A DNA stretch of 64,000 bases from the NCBI GenBank assembly GCA_964384335.1, contig CAYLKN010000004.1, positions 18,740 to 82,739 on the forward strand. Direction: 5' to 3'. The position numbers were made by a program, and so were the translations under genes. The notes under the pieces were generated by a model that searched no databases, was not told the DNA's origin, and was given only the letters and a program-made list of their open reading frames with translations. The DNA is from JAUICS01 sp964384335. GTDB lineage: Bacteria; Pseudomonadota; Alphaproteobacteria; Micavibrionales; Micavibrionaceae. This document shows, piece after piece, positions 18,049-27,264 of this stretch (positions within the stretch are counted from its first letter, which is position 1; each line of letters begins with the position of its first letter).

Positions 18049-18861
18049 TCAGATCAGTTCCAGAATGACCGGCACGTGATCGCTTGTTTTTTCCCAATCC
18101 CGAACATCGGTTAATACCTTGTGCTCCTTAAGCCCTTTTTTTAAAGGCTGCGTTACCCATATATGGTCCAGCCTGCGCCCGCGGTTTGATTTTTTCCAGT
18201 CGCGATTCCGGTAAGACCACCATGTGTAACATTTCTCCTTCTCCGGAATGAAATGGCGCGCAGTATCTATCCAGCCAAGCGCCTTCTGCATTTCATCCAG
18301 ACGGCGGATTTCGGGTTCCGTGTGGGAAACGACATTAAGCATTTGTTTGTGTGACCAGACATCGTTTTCAAGCGGGGCGATGTTAAAATCACCCAGGGCC
18401 ACAACTGTGTCATTTGCCGCATGGGTTTTCGGGAACCATTCGGTCATTTCCTCAACAAATTCAAGCTTGTGTCTGAATTTGTCATTCTGGACAGGGTCGG
18501 GCTCGTAACCGCCGGCAGGAATGTAAAGACAGTGAACGTTTAATGTGCCGTCCCTGACGCCATGGCTTTCTTTTTTCAGCTGAACACTGATGTGGCGGCA
18601 GTCTTCCTTACCGGTATGGTGATGTACATATGTCTTCTCAAAAGGCACTTTGGAAAGGATGGCAACGCCGTTATATCCTTTCATCCCGTTGAAATGGATA
18701 TAAGGGTATCCCGCATCGACAATCTGAGTTTCCGGGAAAAACATATCCTCGGTTTTGGTTTCCTGCAGGCAGATTATTTCAGGACTCTCCGTCTTCATAA
18801 GGGTTAGAAGATGATGGATACGCAGCCTGACCGAATTGATGTTCCATGTCATAAATCTCAT
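18049..18861 (-). CDS. xth: Exodeoxyribonuclease III
   Basis: AP endonuclease/3'-exonuclease of base-excision repair, endonuclease-exonuclease-phosphatase fold, 270 residues from ATG 18861 (MRFMTWNINSVR). The frame is open for 62 more codons upstream, but these overlap the formyltransferase gene and are not family-like. Catalytic motifs are intact: CLQETKTED, GDFNIAP, WWSYRNRDW and the final TSDHVPVILEL with its Asp-His. The start lies four bases downstream of the formyltransferase stop, so the two form an operon. Confidence 0.95.
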   Translation of the reverse strand: MRFMTWNINSVRLRIHHLLTLMKTESPEIICLQETKTEDMFFPETQIVDAGYPYIHFNGMKGYNGVAILSKVPFEKTYVHHHTGKEDCRHISVQLKKESHGVRDGTLNVHCLYIPAGGYEPDPVQNDKFRHKLEFVEEMTEWFPKTHAANDTVVALGDFNIAPLENDVWSHKQMLNVVSHTEPEIRRLDEMQKALGWIDTARHFIPEKEKCYTWWSYRNRDWKKSNRGRRLDHIWVTQPLKKGLKEHKVLTDVRDWEKTSDHVPVILELI

Positions 18862-18865
18862 CGTC

Positions 18866-19705
18866 TTACGCCGCCTTACCAACGGGTTCGAATTCCTTAA
18901 GGCAGACAAATCCATCTCTTGCGGCGACGGCGATTTCCCGGTCAAGAACGGAAACGATCGATCCCGGCGTGAATGTATGATTTTCATGCCAGTAAGCGTA
19001 TTGAAAAACCCAGTATGCCTGTCCCTGTAATTCGCACATCCAGCCAAGACGGCTGAAAGCCCGCCCGATTTTACCGATTTCCTCCATGCTCATATCCCAT
19101 GACACATACCGCATGGTATCAGGCGGGTAAGGAAAATGTGTCGCTTCCGCTTCGTTTTGAGCCCGGGCGTTTTGCCAGAATGTTTTGATATTGTCCATAC
19201 ATTCGGACAGGCAGCCAGGCGCATGCATTACAATTTTGCATGTCAGGGTTTCCATGTCTTCGTTGTCGTTTAATGCAATCGGTTTTTGGTACAGGATATC
19301 GCCTGCATCAATGTTTTTGCTCAGCTTGTGGATGGTTATGCCGGCCCCGTCTCTGTGTTCAAGTAAGATAAAGGGTAAAGGGAATTTTCCGCGTCCTTTC
19401 GGAAGTAATGTAGGATGGATGTTTATTCCGTATGCCGTCTTTGGTATTTCCGGAATTTTGTATGCATAGGCGGCCGAGATAAAAATCTCGCAACCTCTTT
19501 GTGCAAGATCCTCCAGCTCTTCTTTTTTCGGTTTTGAAAAGGAAACAGAAATATTATGCGCCGCCGCCAGGTTCAGGATGCGGCGGTTAAAATCATAACG
19601 TCCGTCTGTGAAAAAGCTGAAAATCTGCATTGGCTGGTGCCCGTCCGAAAGCAGTCTTTCAAGACAGGGCGCCAGGGCATCAAAACCGAAATATGCGAAT
19701 TTCAT
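18866..19705 (-). CDS. Formyltransferase-family protein (Fmt/ArnA-like fold)
   Basis: A 279-residue protein with the hydrolase/formyltransferase N-terminal domain. The catalytic set is visible: Asn95 and His97 in INIHPTLLPKGRG, and the Asp in NIDAGDIL (133-136). The last 60 residues (TPGSIVSVLDREIAVAARDGFVCLKEF) resemble the C-terminal barrel of methionyl-tRNA formyltransferase. It is shorter and more diverged than a housekeeping Fmt, which normally pairs with def, so it may be a sugar N-formyltransferase acting on an amino sugar for a surface glycan. It is co-directional with exonuclease III and ybaB. Confidence 0.75.
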   Translation of the reverse strand: MKFAYFGFDALAPCLERLLSDGHQPMQIFSFFTDGRYDFNRRILNLAAAHNISVSFSKPKKEELEDLAQRGCEIFISAAYAYKIPEIPKTAYGINIHPTLLPKGRGKFPLPFILLEHRDGAGITIHKLSKNIDAGDILYQKPIALNDNEDMETLTCKIVMHAPGCLSECMDNIKTFWQNARAQNEAEATHFPYPPDTMRYVSWDMSMEEIGKIGRAFSRLGWMCELQGQAYWVFQYAYWHENHTFTPGSIVSVLDREIAVAARDGFVCLKEFEPVGKAA

Positions 19706-19722
19706 AATTTTGAACGGGTACC

Positions 19723-20049
19723 TTAAAACGGCAGCTGCATATTTGAAGGCAGCCCCATTTCCTCCATCATTTTTTGCGTTTCAGCGGTCATGGTCTGGTC
19801 GGCTTTTGATCGGGCGTCATTACAAGCCGCAACAATCAGATCTTCCAGCATTTCCTTTTCATCAGGCGCAATCAGTGAATCCGCAATTTTTATGGATTCA
19901 AGCGTGCCTTTGCAGGTCATCTGGACCGCGACAGAACCGCCGCCGGATGTCCCTTCAACGACCATATTACCAATTCTTTCCTGCATGGATTTCAGTTTTT
20001 CCTGCATCTGCTGGGCTTGTTGCATCATTTGCTGTATGTTTATGCTCAT
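19723..20049 (-). CDS. YbaB/EbfC nucleoid-associated protein
   Basis: A 107-residue DNA-binding dimer of the YbaB/EbfC family, from ATG 20049 with a strong GGAGAG. The N-terminal helix is Met/Gln-rich (MMQQAQQMQEKLKSMQERI), followed by the family beta-sheet (VEGTSGGGSVAVQMTCKG) and the LIVAACNDARSKADQ helix. The gene follows dnaX, as in most bacteria. The usual third member of the set, recR, is not next; a formyltransferase gene takes that place. Confidence 0.93.
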   Translation of the reverse strand: MSINIQQMMQQAQQMQEKLKSMQERIGNMVVEGTSGGGSVAVQMTCKGTLESIKIADSLIAPDEKEMLEDLIVAACNDARSKADQTMTAETQKMMEEMGLPSNMQLPF

Positions 20050-20062
20050 TTTCTCTCCTTTT

Positions 20063-21772
20063 TTACTCAGACTGCTCTGTTTTCTTGGAAATTGAAATAA
20101 TTTCCGCATCCGGAAAAGTCTCCATGACGTTTTTGACAAGAGGATCTTGCCGGAACCTGTCTTCAATTTCCTTTTGTTCAAGGCGTTTCTGGCTGTTCAG
20201 TGTCGGGGTTTCTGTTTTGTTAGTGACGCTGACGATCCAGCGTGTATTCGTGATCCGGCCCAGAGTTTTACCAAGCTCCCCGGCAAGGCCGGAAGGGGCG
20301 TTTTCTGAGAGCCCGATTTCAATGCGGCCCTGTTTTATGCCGACCGGGTGGATATACTCGCGCACATTTTCGGCGAGGCGTATTTCACGGTTTTGTTCAA
20401 GGCATTCGGCGATATCTTCGATTGTATGAAGAAAATAGCTGTTTTGAACCGCATTTTCGACATCTTCCTCATGACGAACCGCATATCCCGTGCCTTGCAT
20501 CGAAATGCCGGAACAGGCTGTATGTCCGTGGCCTGTTTGCATATCTCCCCGGGCATAAGTGCCGGAGGCTGTAGGAGGTCCGCCATTTGCAGTCCCGGGC
20601 GGGCTGTCCTGAAAAGATTTTACAAGTTTTGCAGGATCCGGAAGCTCCGCAGCATAAGCAAGCTTGATAATGGTCATTTCTGCCGCAGCCTGGGGATCGG
20701 GGGACTTTCCCGCCTCATCAAGACCTTTCAGCATAATCTGCCAGGCCCGGCCGAGGGAAGGGATTGAAAGCTGCGTACTTGTCTCAACCAGATCATCCAG
20801 GTGTTCACTTCCGGCATTAATATTATCTTTTGCATTACTGGCGCCGAGCGCCTTGATTTTGGTGAGTATATGAACAGTCTCAAGACAATCCTGCAAAATC
20901 AGGACGGGGTCGTTTCCGGATTTGTATAGTGCGTTAAGTAAGTCCAGTGCCTTCGGGCAATCGCCTTTAAGTGCGCTTTTCAAAAGGGAGAGAACCTGGC
21001 CCATGTTGGCAAGTCCAAGCATATCCTCCACGTTCCGGGCGGTTATTTTTTCATCGGCCTGGGCGATTGCCTGATCGAGAAGACTTAATCCGTCCCGTAC
21101 GGAACCGTCAGCCGCCCTTGCAATTGCAGCCAGGGCCTCATCCTCGATTTCAACGCCTTCCTTGTCGCATATAGCCCTGTAATGCCGGATCAGCACGTCC
21201 GGCTCTATCCTGCGCAGATCAAAACGCTGACACCGCGAAAGCACGGTAACCGGAACTTTTCGGATTTCGGTTGTGGCAAAAATGAAAATAATATGTGGCG
21301 GGGGTTCCTCAAGCGTTTTCAGAAGGGCATTAAACGCCTGTTTCGAAAGCATATGGACTTCGTCGATGATAAATATCTTGTAACGTGCCGTTGAAGGGGC
21401 ATAACGCACATTTTCAATAATTTCCCGAACGTCGTCAACCCCCGTGCGGCTTGCCGCGTCCATCTCAAGAACGTCTGGATGGCGGTCGGCCGCAATGGCT
21501 TTGCAGATTTCGCAGTCACTGGTATCTCCGGCCGTCGGTCCGGCCTTTCCGTCCGGGCCGGTGTAATTCAGTGCTTTGGCAATGATTCGTGCGGTGGTCG
21601 TTTTTCCCACCCCGCGCACTCCGGTAAGCATATAGGCGTGGGCGATCCGATTGCGTTCGATGGCATTCTTAAGGGTGCGCACAAGGGCATCCTGTCCAAT
21701 AAGCTCGTCAAAATTCTGTGGACGGTATTTTCGGGCCAGAACCAGATAGGGTTTTTCAGCAATATCATTCAT
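20063..21772 (-). CDS. dnaX: DNA polymerase III subunits gamma and tau
   Basis: AAA+ clamp-loader ATPase, about 569 residues from ATG 21772; TTG at 21784 is an alternative start. Walker A is GVRGVGKTTTARI, Walker B is IFIIDEVHMLS, the sensor 1/Arg-finger region is SRCQRFDLRR. The C-terminal region is a short tau-like domain ending in a charged tail. The zinc module keeps only Cys87 and Cys90 (DCEIC); the first cysteine is Tyr70 and the PCG-type cysteine is also replaced. No A-rich frameshift site for a separate gamma product was noticed. It is followed by ybaB. Confidence 0.95.
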   Translation of the reverse strand: MNDIAEKPYLVLARKYRPQNFDELIGQDALVRTLKNAIERNRIAHAYMLTGVRGVGKTTTARIIAKALNYTGPDGKAGPTAGDTSDCEICKAIAADRHPDVLEMDAASRTGVDDVREIIENVRYAPSTARYKIFIIDEVHMLSKQAFNALLKTLEEPPPHIIFIFATTEIRKVPVTVLSRCQRFDLRRIEPDVLIRHYRAICDKEGVEIEDEALAAIARAADGSVRDGLSLLDQAIAQADEKITARNVEDMLGLANMGQVLSLLKSALKGDCPKALDLLNALYKSGNDPVLILQDCLETVHILTKIKALGASNAKDNINAGSEHLDDLVETSTQLSIPSLGRAWQIMLKGLDEAGKSPDPQAAAEMTIIKLAYAAELPDPAKLVKSFQDSPPGTANGGPPTASGTYARGDMQTGHGHTACSGISMQGTGYAVRHEEDVENAVQNSYFLHTIEDIAECLEQNREIRLAENVREYIHPVGIKQGRIEIGLSENAPSGLAGELGKTLGRITNTRWIVSVTNKTETPTLNSQKRLEQKEIEDRFRQDPLVKNVMETFPDAEIISISKKTEQSE

Positions 21773-21862
21773 ACTCCCTATCAATAAAGGCTTTTGCGTG
21801 TTTGTGCAAACCCGATTTTAGGGCAACGCTTTCTATCCAGACAATGCGGTAGCTTGCAAAAA

Positions 21863-21879
21863 CCCCTGTTTTTCAGGGG
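21863..21879 (-). terminator. Terminator-like hairpin on the minus strand
   Basis: CCCCTG-TTTTT-CAGGGG forms a perfect six-pair stem. Read on the minus strand it is followed by TTTTTG, the layout of an intrinsic terminator. No minus-strand gene ends here: the next genes to the right are the plus-strand DotA pair. It may stop antisense transcription or protect the dnaX promoter. Confidence 0.45.
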
Positions 21880-21994
21880 ATTAACTCAAAATTAAGCCGT
21901 GTCATGCAAAATTGAAACTCTTTTCAACACTATGGTAATATTAAATAAAGCTGAAAAAAGACAAAATTTTATATAAATTAGGTAAAATTTTTAA

Positions 21995-24900
21995 GTGAAC
22001 AAGCGCAACACAGGTAAACCCGGGATAAAACCCGATGATGAGGAAAGGCTTTTCAGGCGCCCCAGCGGCGCCGCGGTTGCGCGTTACATATTACTTCCAG
22101 GCATTGTGCCGAGAATACAGCAGCTCTACCAAAACAGTTTCAGCAGTATCGCCTATCTTATCGCGGTCGTTTATCACAATCTCGGGTTGATACCGGCCGG
22201 GCATCCTTTTGCAAATCCCGGAAACATCGGACGTTATGGTGTACGGCATGTGGTTGCGCTGGCTGCGGACAATCTGGTTATCGACAAAAGAAATATGGAC
22301 AAGATCATCCTTTTTCTCGCGACTCTGCTTGCGCTGGTACTGATCGCGTTTCAGGTGATCATACTGTTTATAACCATGACAACTTCTTTTGCGTGGGCCG
22401 GCCCCGGCGGAGGAACAGGCATAGTCCAGCAGATGAACAGTCTGTTTATAACCGAAAACCCGGATCAGGATATCGCTTTCCGCCTTCTGGACCAGGTTTT
22501 TGCCATTCCGGGGCTTTTCAATTCGGCCGATGCGCCTCCGCCTGGCGGCATTCCCCCGATCAATTCCGCCATGCACGAGATGTTCGAGCTGTATAATTAC
22601 GGCGTGCTTTTTGTCGGCGGTATTATCTTTTTATACTACATCATGGTGGTGGTTTTTGAAACCGCCCAGACCGGCGTTCCATTCGGTCGTCGCTTTGACA
22701 ATGTTTGGGTTCCGATCCGGCTGGTGGTTGCCATCGGTCTCCTGCTGCCCATCAATTACGGGCTTAACTCCGCCCAGTACATATCGCTCTATGTGGCCAA
22801 GCTGGGGTCCAGCTTCGCCACGAATACCTGGTTTCAGTTTAATCAGGCTATAAATGAAAGCTTCGCCAATGCCTCACCGCTTGGATATATGAGTGCGGAA
22901 GGTGAGGAACTTAAATTCAAGTACGATAACATCACAACACAGATTACAGCGGAACAAACGTCCATCAGGCCACTTGTGGCACAACCAGAGGTCCCGTTTT
23001 CACTTGACGCAACACGTTTCGGACTTATTACCGCAGCCTGTATAGAGGTATATGATGAGATCAAATTTGGAGGATCAAGAGGTGTCAGAGCGTACTTCAA
23101 AACAGGAGATGGATATTTACCTGTCGAGGATGTGTTTTCTGCGAGTGCCGGAACGATTGGCGGCGGTTCAGCTGCGGCATGGAGAAATCTGGTTGTTAAT
23201 GAGCTTCAGGGGAACGTTGTGGTGCGTATTGGTTATGATGAGGATACAGAGCCTGGTGAAGACGATTCAGATGTTGACAATGTTATGCCCGTTTGCGGTG
23301 AGTGGAATTTTCCGCTTCCCGCGTTCGGTAGTGCGAATATACAGGAAGGCGCACCGGATCCCATCTTTTTTCTGCATCAATCTTTTTTTACCGCATTTTA
23401 CACAACATATATAAATGACAGCCTCGCGGGTTTTGGGTCATTTGACATACCGCGAGCGATTGGCAGCTATCTGTATACGGCTTTTAATGATGATCCAAAT
23501 GATTGCGATGAAACCGGTATTCAAGTGCTTAGAACACTGGCTCTTCAGGGGGCTAATCTTACAGGAAACCAGGCGCGAAATGCGGAGCTTGCAGCAGTAC
23601 TTAACGCAATTCATCCTAATCCGGCGAATTGCGATTTACCCTCGAAACACATTGTCAGCGGAANNNNNNNNNNNNNNNNNNNNNNNNNNNNNNNNNNNNN
23701 NNNNNNNNNNNNNNNNNNNNNNNNNNNNNNNNNNNNNNNNNNNNNNNNNNNNNNNNNNNNNNNATTCATCCTAATCCGGCGAATTGCGATTTACCCTCGA
23801 AACACATTGTCAGCGGAATTTCGCAGTGGGATAACTTCAAAATCGCAGGTTATCTTAAAACCACTTTCGAACAATACCTGGAAAGTACGGATGCCTCGCT
23901 TTCAGAAAGGATTTTAGGATACGGATGGGGCGGTGCAGGGATCTGGTACAATAAAATTGCTGAAATTAATGGTAATCTGATCTCTGCAGCCCGGGCGGTA
24001 CCCGAAGCAAAAATGATGCCGGCCCTTATGGAAGGCGCGGCATCGGATAACATGTCCCAGGAAGAAAACGTTTCAGCCGAAGATGTTTATTGTATTAAAT
24101 CCGAGAATTTTGCGAAAAACAAAGATGACGATACGATTTCCGAAGAAGACAGATATAAGATTGCGAAAGTGTTATGCGGCGCTTACAAATTTGTGCAGCA
24201 GCCAGACATTGATGTAACGGCGCATAGTTCCGGTTTCGGACAAATCGCAGAATTTGTTGACTGGCTAGTCGGCGGCAGTTTTTCGCAGCTGTATGATATC
24301 CGAAAAAATGCTGTCACCCACCCTCTTGCACAGGTCAGCGCAGCCGGAAAATCGCTGATTGAAGCATCAATGGCAAGTTTAAAGACATCTGTGATTCTTG
24401 GTTTTGGAGGAGGAGTAATACAAGGTTTATTGGGTAAAAATGCTGATAATTATGCATTTTTTAGTCGTATGGCAAGCGGGATGTCCGGGTTTTTCACCGG
24501 TCTTGTTTTTATAACACTGACGGGTGGTGTTATTTTGTATTTTATTGTGCCGTTAATGCCATTCCTTTACTTCTTTTTTGCAGTCGCGGCCTGGGTAATG
24601 AGCATTTTTGAGGCAATGGTCGGCGTTCCGTTATGGGCACTTGCGCATCTCAGGCTTGAGGGAAAGGGTTTTATACCGCAAGACGCGTCGCAGGGGTATT
24701 TGATGTTGATGGAAATACTGCTCCGCCCTGTGTTAATTGTTTTCGGTCTGGTGGCAACCTCTATTATTTTCTTTACCCAACTGGCGATCCTGCACTCATT
24801 GTGGGATCTGGTAATATCCAATGCAGGCGGCGCGTATTCGGAAGGTTCGGAAGGCGGTTATATTTTGCAGAGAGGTCCAATAGACAAAATGTTTTTTACC

Positions 24901-25209
24901 GTAATGTATATTATTGTTATTTTCCTTATCGCCACCACCAGTTTTAAACTGATTGATGCGATTCCAAACCAGATTATGCGCTGGTTCGGAGCCGGCGTGA
25001 CGTCTTTTGCAGAACAGGCCAAGCTGACCCAGGCTATTGAGCAGACTCCGGGTAAATTTGCAGTGGCTTCATTTTTCGCAACCCAACAACTGACGAGTTC
25101 TCTGCCAAATTTTGCAACTAAAGCCGGTTCCGGCTTTGGTAGTGGTGTGGGATCCTTAGGAGGAGCTGCTTATAATAGGTTTATGGCAGGCGCTAAAGGA
25201 GGGTCTTAG
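21995..25209 (+). CDS. DotA/TraY-like type IVB secretion membrane protein, copy 1 (split by N gap)
   Basis: Large polytopic inner-membrane protein related to DotA/TraY of Dot/Icm (IncI-type) secretion systems. The start is GTG 21995; no ATG is available before the conserved LPGIVPRIQQLY. Recognisable regions are a hydrophobic segment near residues 105-135 ending at a signal-like AWAGPGG, the core PFGRRFDNVWVPIRLVVAIGLLLP with YISLYVAKLGSSFATN, a large polar loop, and C-terminal membrane segments around MPFLYFFFAVAAW and FEAMVGVPLWALAHL. The N gap at 23664-23763 is flanked by identical 55-base ends; collapsing it gives one frame of 1,019 residues, close to Legionella DotA. No other dot/icm gene is nearby. 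Confidence 0.85.
23609..23818. other. Assembly gap with duplicated 55-base flanks
   Basis: Bases 23609-23663 and 23764-23818 are identical (beginning ATTCATCCTAATCCG) on either side of 100 Ns. The reading frame of the DotA-like gene is phase 2 before and phase 1 after. Removing 155 bases joins both in frame through the I-H-P-N-P codons. This is what unmerged contig ends sharing a k-mer overlap would look like, not a biological repeat. Confidence 0.9.
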
Positions 25210-25252
25210 GCTGAATACCAACGGAATTTAATGATTGATATGGAATATTAAA

Positions 25253-27246
25253 ATGATAAGAGAGAATACGGGAAAGATCTTAAAATATGCCGCCTTGCCC
25301 GGAATTGTGCCAAGGGTTAAGGAGCTGTTCGGCAGCGGCTTTGACCAGCTTGCGTATCTTATGGCGGTTATCTATGCCATGGTGCGTCTGCTTCCGCCCG
25401 CGCATCCTTATCTTAATCCCGCTAATGTAGGCCGCTACGGGATCGTCAATGTCATTGCCGAAGCCGCAAACAATCTCGTTATCAGCCGGGATAATATCGA
25501 CAAAATAATCATTTTTATTATCCTGCTTCTCGGTATCATATTACTTGTTTTCCAGTTCTTCACACTGCTTTTGGTCATGGCCGCGGGCGCGGGCGTGGCG
25601 CAGGCGAGCCCGGGCGGCGGCAATCCCGCGCCACCCGCCGGTTTCGGGGAATTGTTTGACACGCCAAGCAAGGCGACGGATCTGGCCCACATTGCGCTTG
25701 ATATGATCTTTGGAGTAACCCGCGACGGAGGACAGCCGTTTTTTGAATCCTGTGTCGGAACCGGCCAGCCATGCGTGCAGGCAGGAGGGGACGATACGAG
25801 CCTTAATTTTGCCGGGGTTAATTTCCCCTGGCCGTTCCATGAGGCACTGCATACGATGTTCCAGCTTTACAGCATAGGATTGCTTGTTATAGGCGTTATA
25901 ATATTTCTGTATTTCATCATAACGATTGTTGCGGAAACGGCACAAAGCGGTACGCCGTTTGGCAAGCGTTTCAACACGGTATGGGCGCCCATCCGCATGA
26001 TTGTGGCTTTCGGCCTGCTTATTCCGATGGCAAGCGGCCTGAATACGGCCCAATATATTACCCTTTACGCTGCAAAGTGGGGGTCCGGTTTTGCAACGAA
26101 CGCGTGGGAACGTTTTCACATCACACTTGGTACAAGAGATATCTTTTCCGGTGAAAACGCAAAGCTTATCGCGCGGGGCGCGACACCCTCCATGTCAGAC
26201 TTAGCCATGTTTATGCATTTTGTTTATGCCTGTAAGGAAATGCAGATACGTAATTCTCAGGGCCGTGGTTTTGGTACACCGGGCCAGGGTGTCTTCGGTG
26301 CATGGATGAAGACGCCGGGTAAAAACCGGCAACGATTAAGCGATTCAGCAGCGGCGGTTGATTATTTTGACGGCAAGACTGTTACGGTGGTTTTCGGAAA
26401 AACGAAACGAGGTCTACAGACCGTTACACCTGATTGCGGATCAGTACAAATCCCTGTTCAGGGGCGGTTGTCAGATGATGCTGACGGCCCTAATCCGCCG
26501 GNNNNNNNNNNNNNNNNNNNNNNNNNNNNNNNNNNNNNNNNNNNNNNNNNNNNNNNNNNNNNNNNNNNNNNNNNNNNNNNNNNNNNNNNNNNNNNNNNNN
26601 NTCTTCCATGTTGCTTACTTTTGCCTCGGTTGGGCTTGCGGCAGGGTTTATTCTTTTCTACATACTTGCTTTCATGCCTTTTCTATACTTTTTCTTTGCA
26701 TTTTCCGGCTGGCTTAAATCAATTTTCGAAGCGATGGTTGGTGTTCCTCTCTGGGCACTGGCACATATTCGTATTGACGGGGACGGCCTTCCGGGTGATG
26801 CAGGTGCAAACGGATATTACCTTCTTCTGGAAGTATTCCTGCGCCCTATTCTTATCTTGTTCGGCCTGCTGCTCAGTATTGTTAGTTTTACGGCCCTGGC
26901 GGACATTCTGAACGAAATCTTTGATCTGGTGGTCAATAACGTTTCCGGGACGACTATAGCCGCCGACGCTGATCCCTCGAATGCATACAAGAAAGGACCG
27001 ATAGATCAGCTCTTCTTTACTGTTATGTATGCCGTTGTTCTCTATCTTCTTGCGACCTCAACGTTCAAGGCAATTGATCTTGTGCCGAAAAGCATATTGC
27101 GCTGGATCGGTCAGAAAGATCTGCAATCCTTCGGTGATATGCAACAGGATCCATTGGAAAACGTTGTTCAGTATGCAGGTATCGGCGGTCAGCAGGCCTT
27201 TGGACAGTTAACAGGGGGCCTGCAAGGCTTTAACAATATAAAATAA
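25253..27246 (+). CDS. DotA/TraY-like type IVB secretion membrane protein, copy 2 (interrupted by N gap)
   Basis: Tandem paralogue of the preceding gene, 43 bases downstream of its stop. ATG 25253 (MIRENTGKILKY) is preferred over TTG 25235. The same blocks occur in order: LPGIVPRVKELFG, membrane segment near residues 90-115, PFGKRFNTVWAPIRMIVAFGLL with YITLYAAKWGSGFATN, then after the gap MPFLYFFFAFSGWLKSIFEAMVGVPLWALAHIR. The 416 codons before and 214 after the N run (26502-26601) are in different phases, and by comparison with copy 1 about 970 bases are missing, so the full protein should be around 950 residues. It converges on accC. Confidence 0.85.
26502..26601. other. Assembly gap of unknown true size
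   Basis: 100 Ns inside the second DotA-like gene. Unlike the first gap, the flanks share no sequence. Alignment by eye to copy 1, from the Cys of TPDCGS to the MPFLYFFF block, implies nearly 1 kb of absent sequence, so 100 is a placeholder length. Confidence 0.85.
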
Positions 27247-27264
27247 TACGGAATAAAGCCGGTC

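Noticed and set aside
19608..20429. 273-codon plus-strand frame over ybaB and dnaX
   Set aside because: Both minus-strand genes are certain; the plus-strand translation has Ser/Arg/Cys-rich shadow composition.
23609..23818. 55-base direct repeats around the N run as a mobile-element duplication
   Set aside because: Collapsing them restores the reading frame exactly, and there is no insertion-sequence content, so contig overlap is the simpler explanation.
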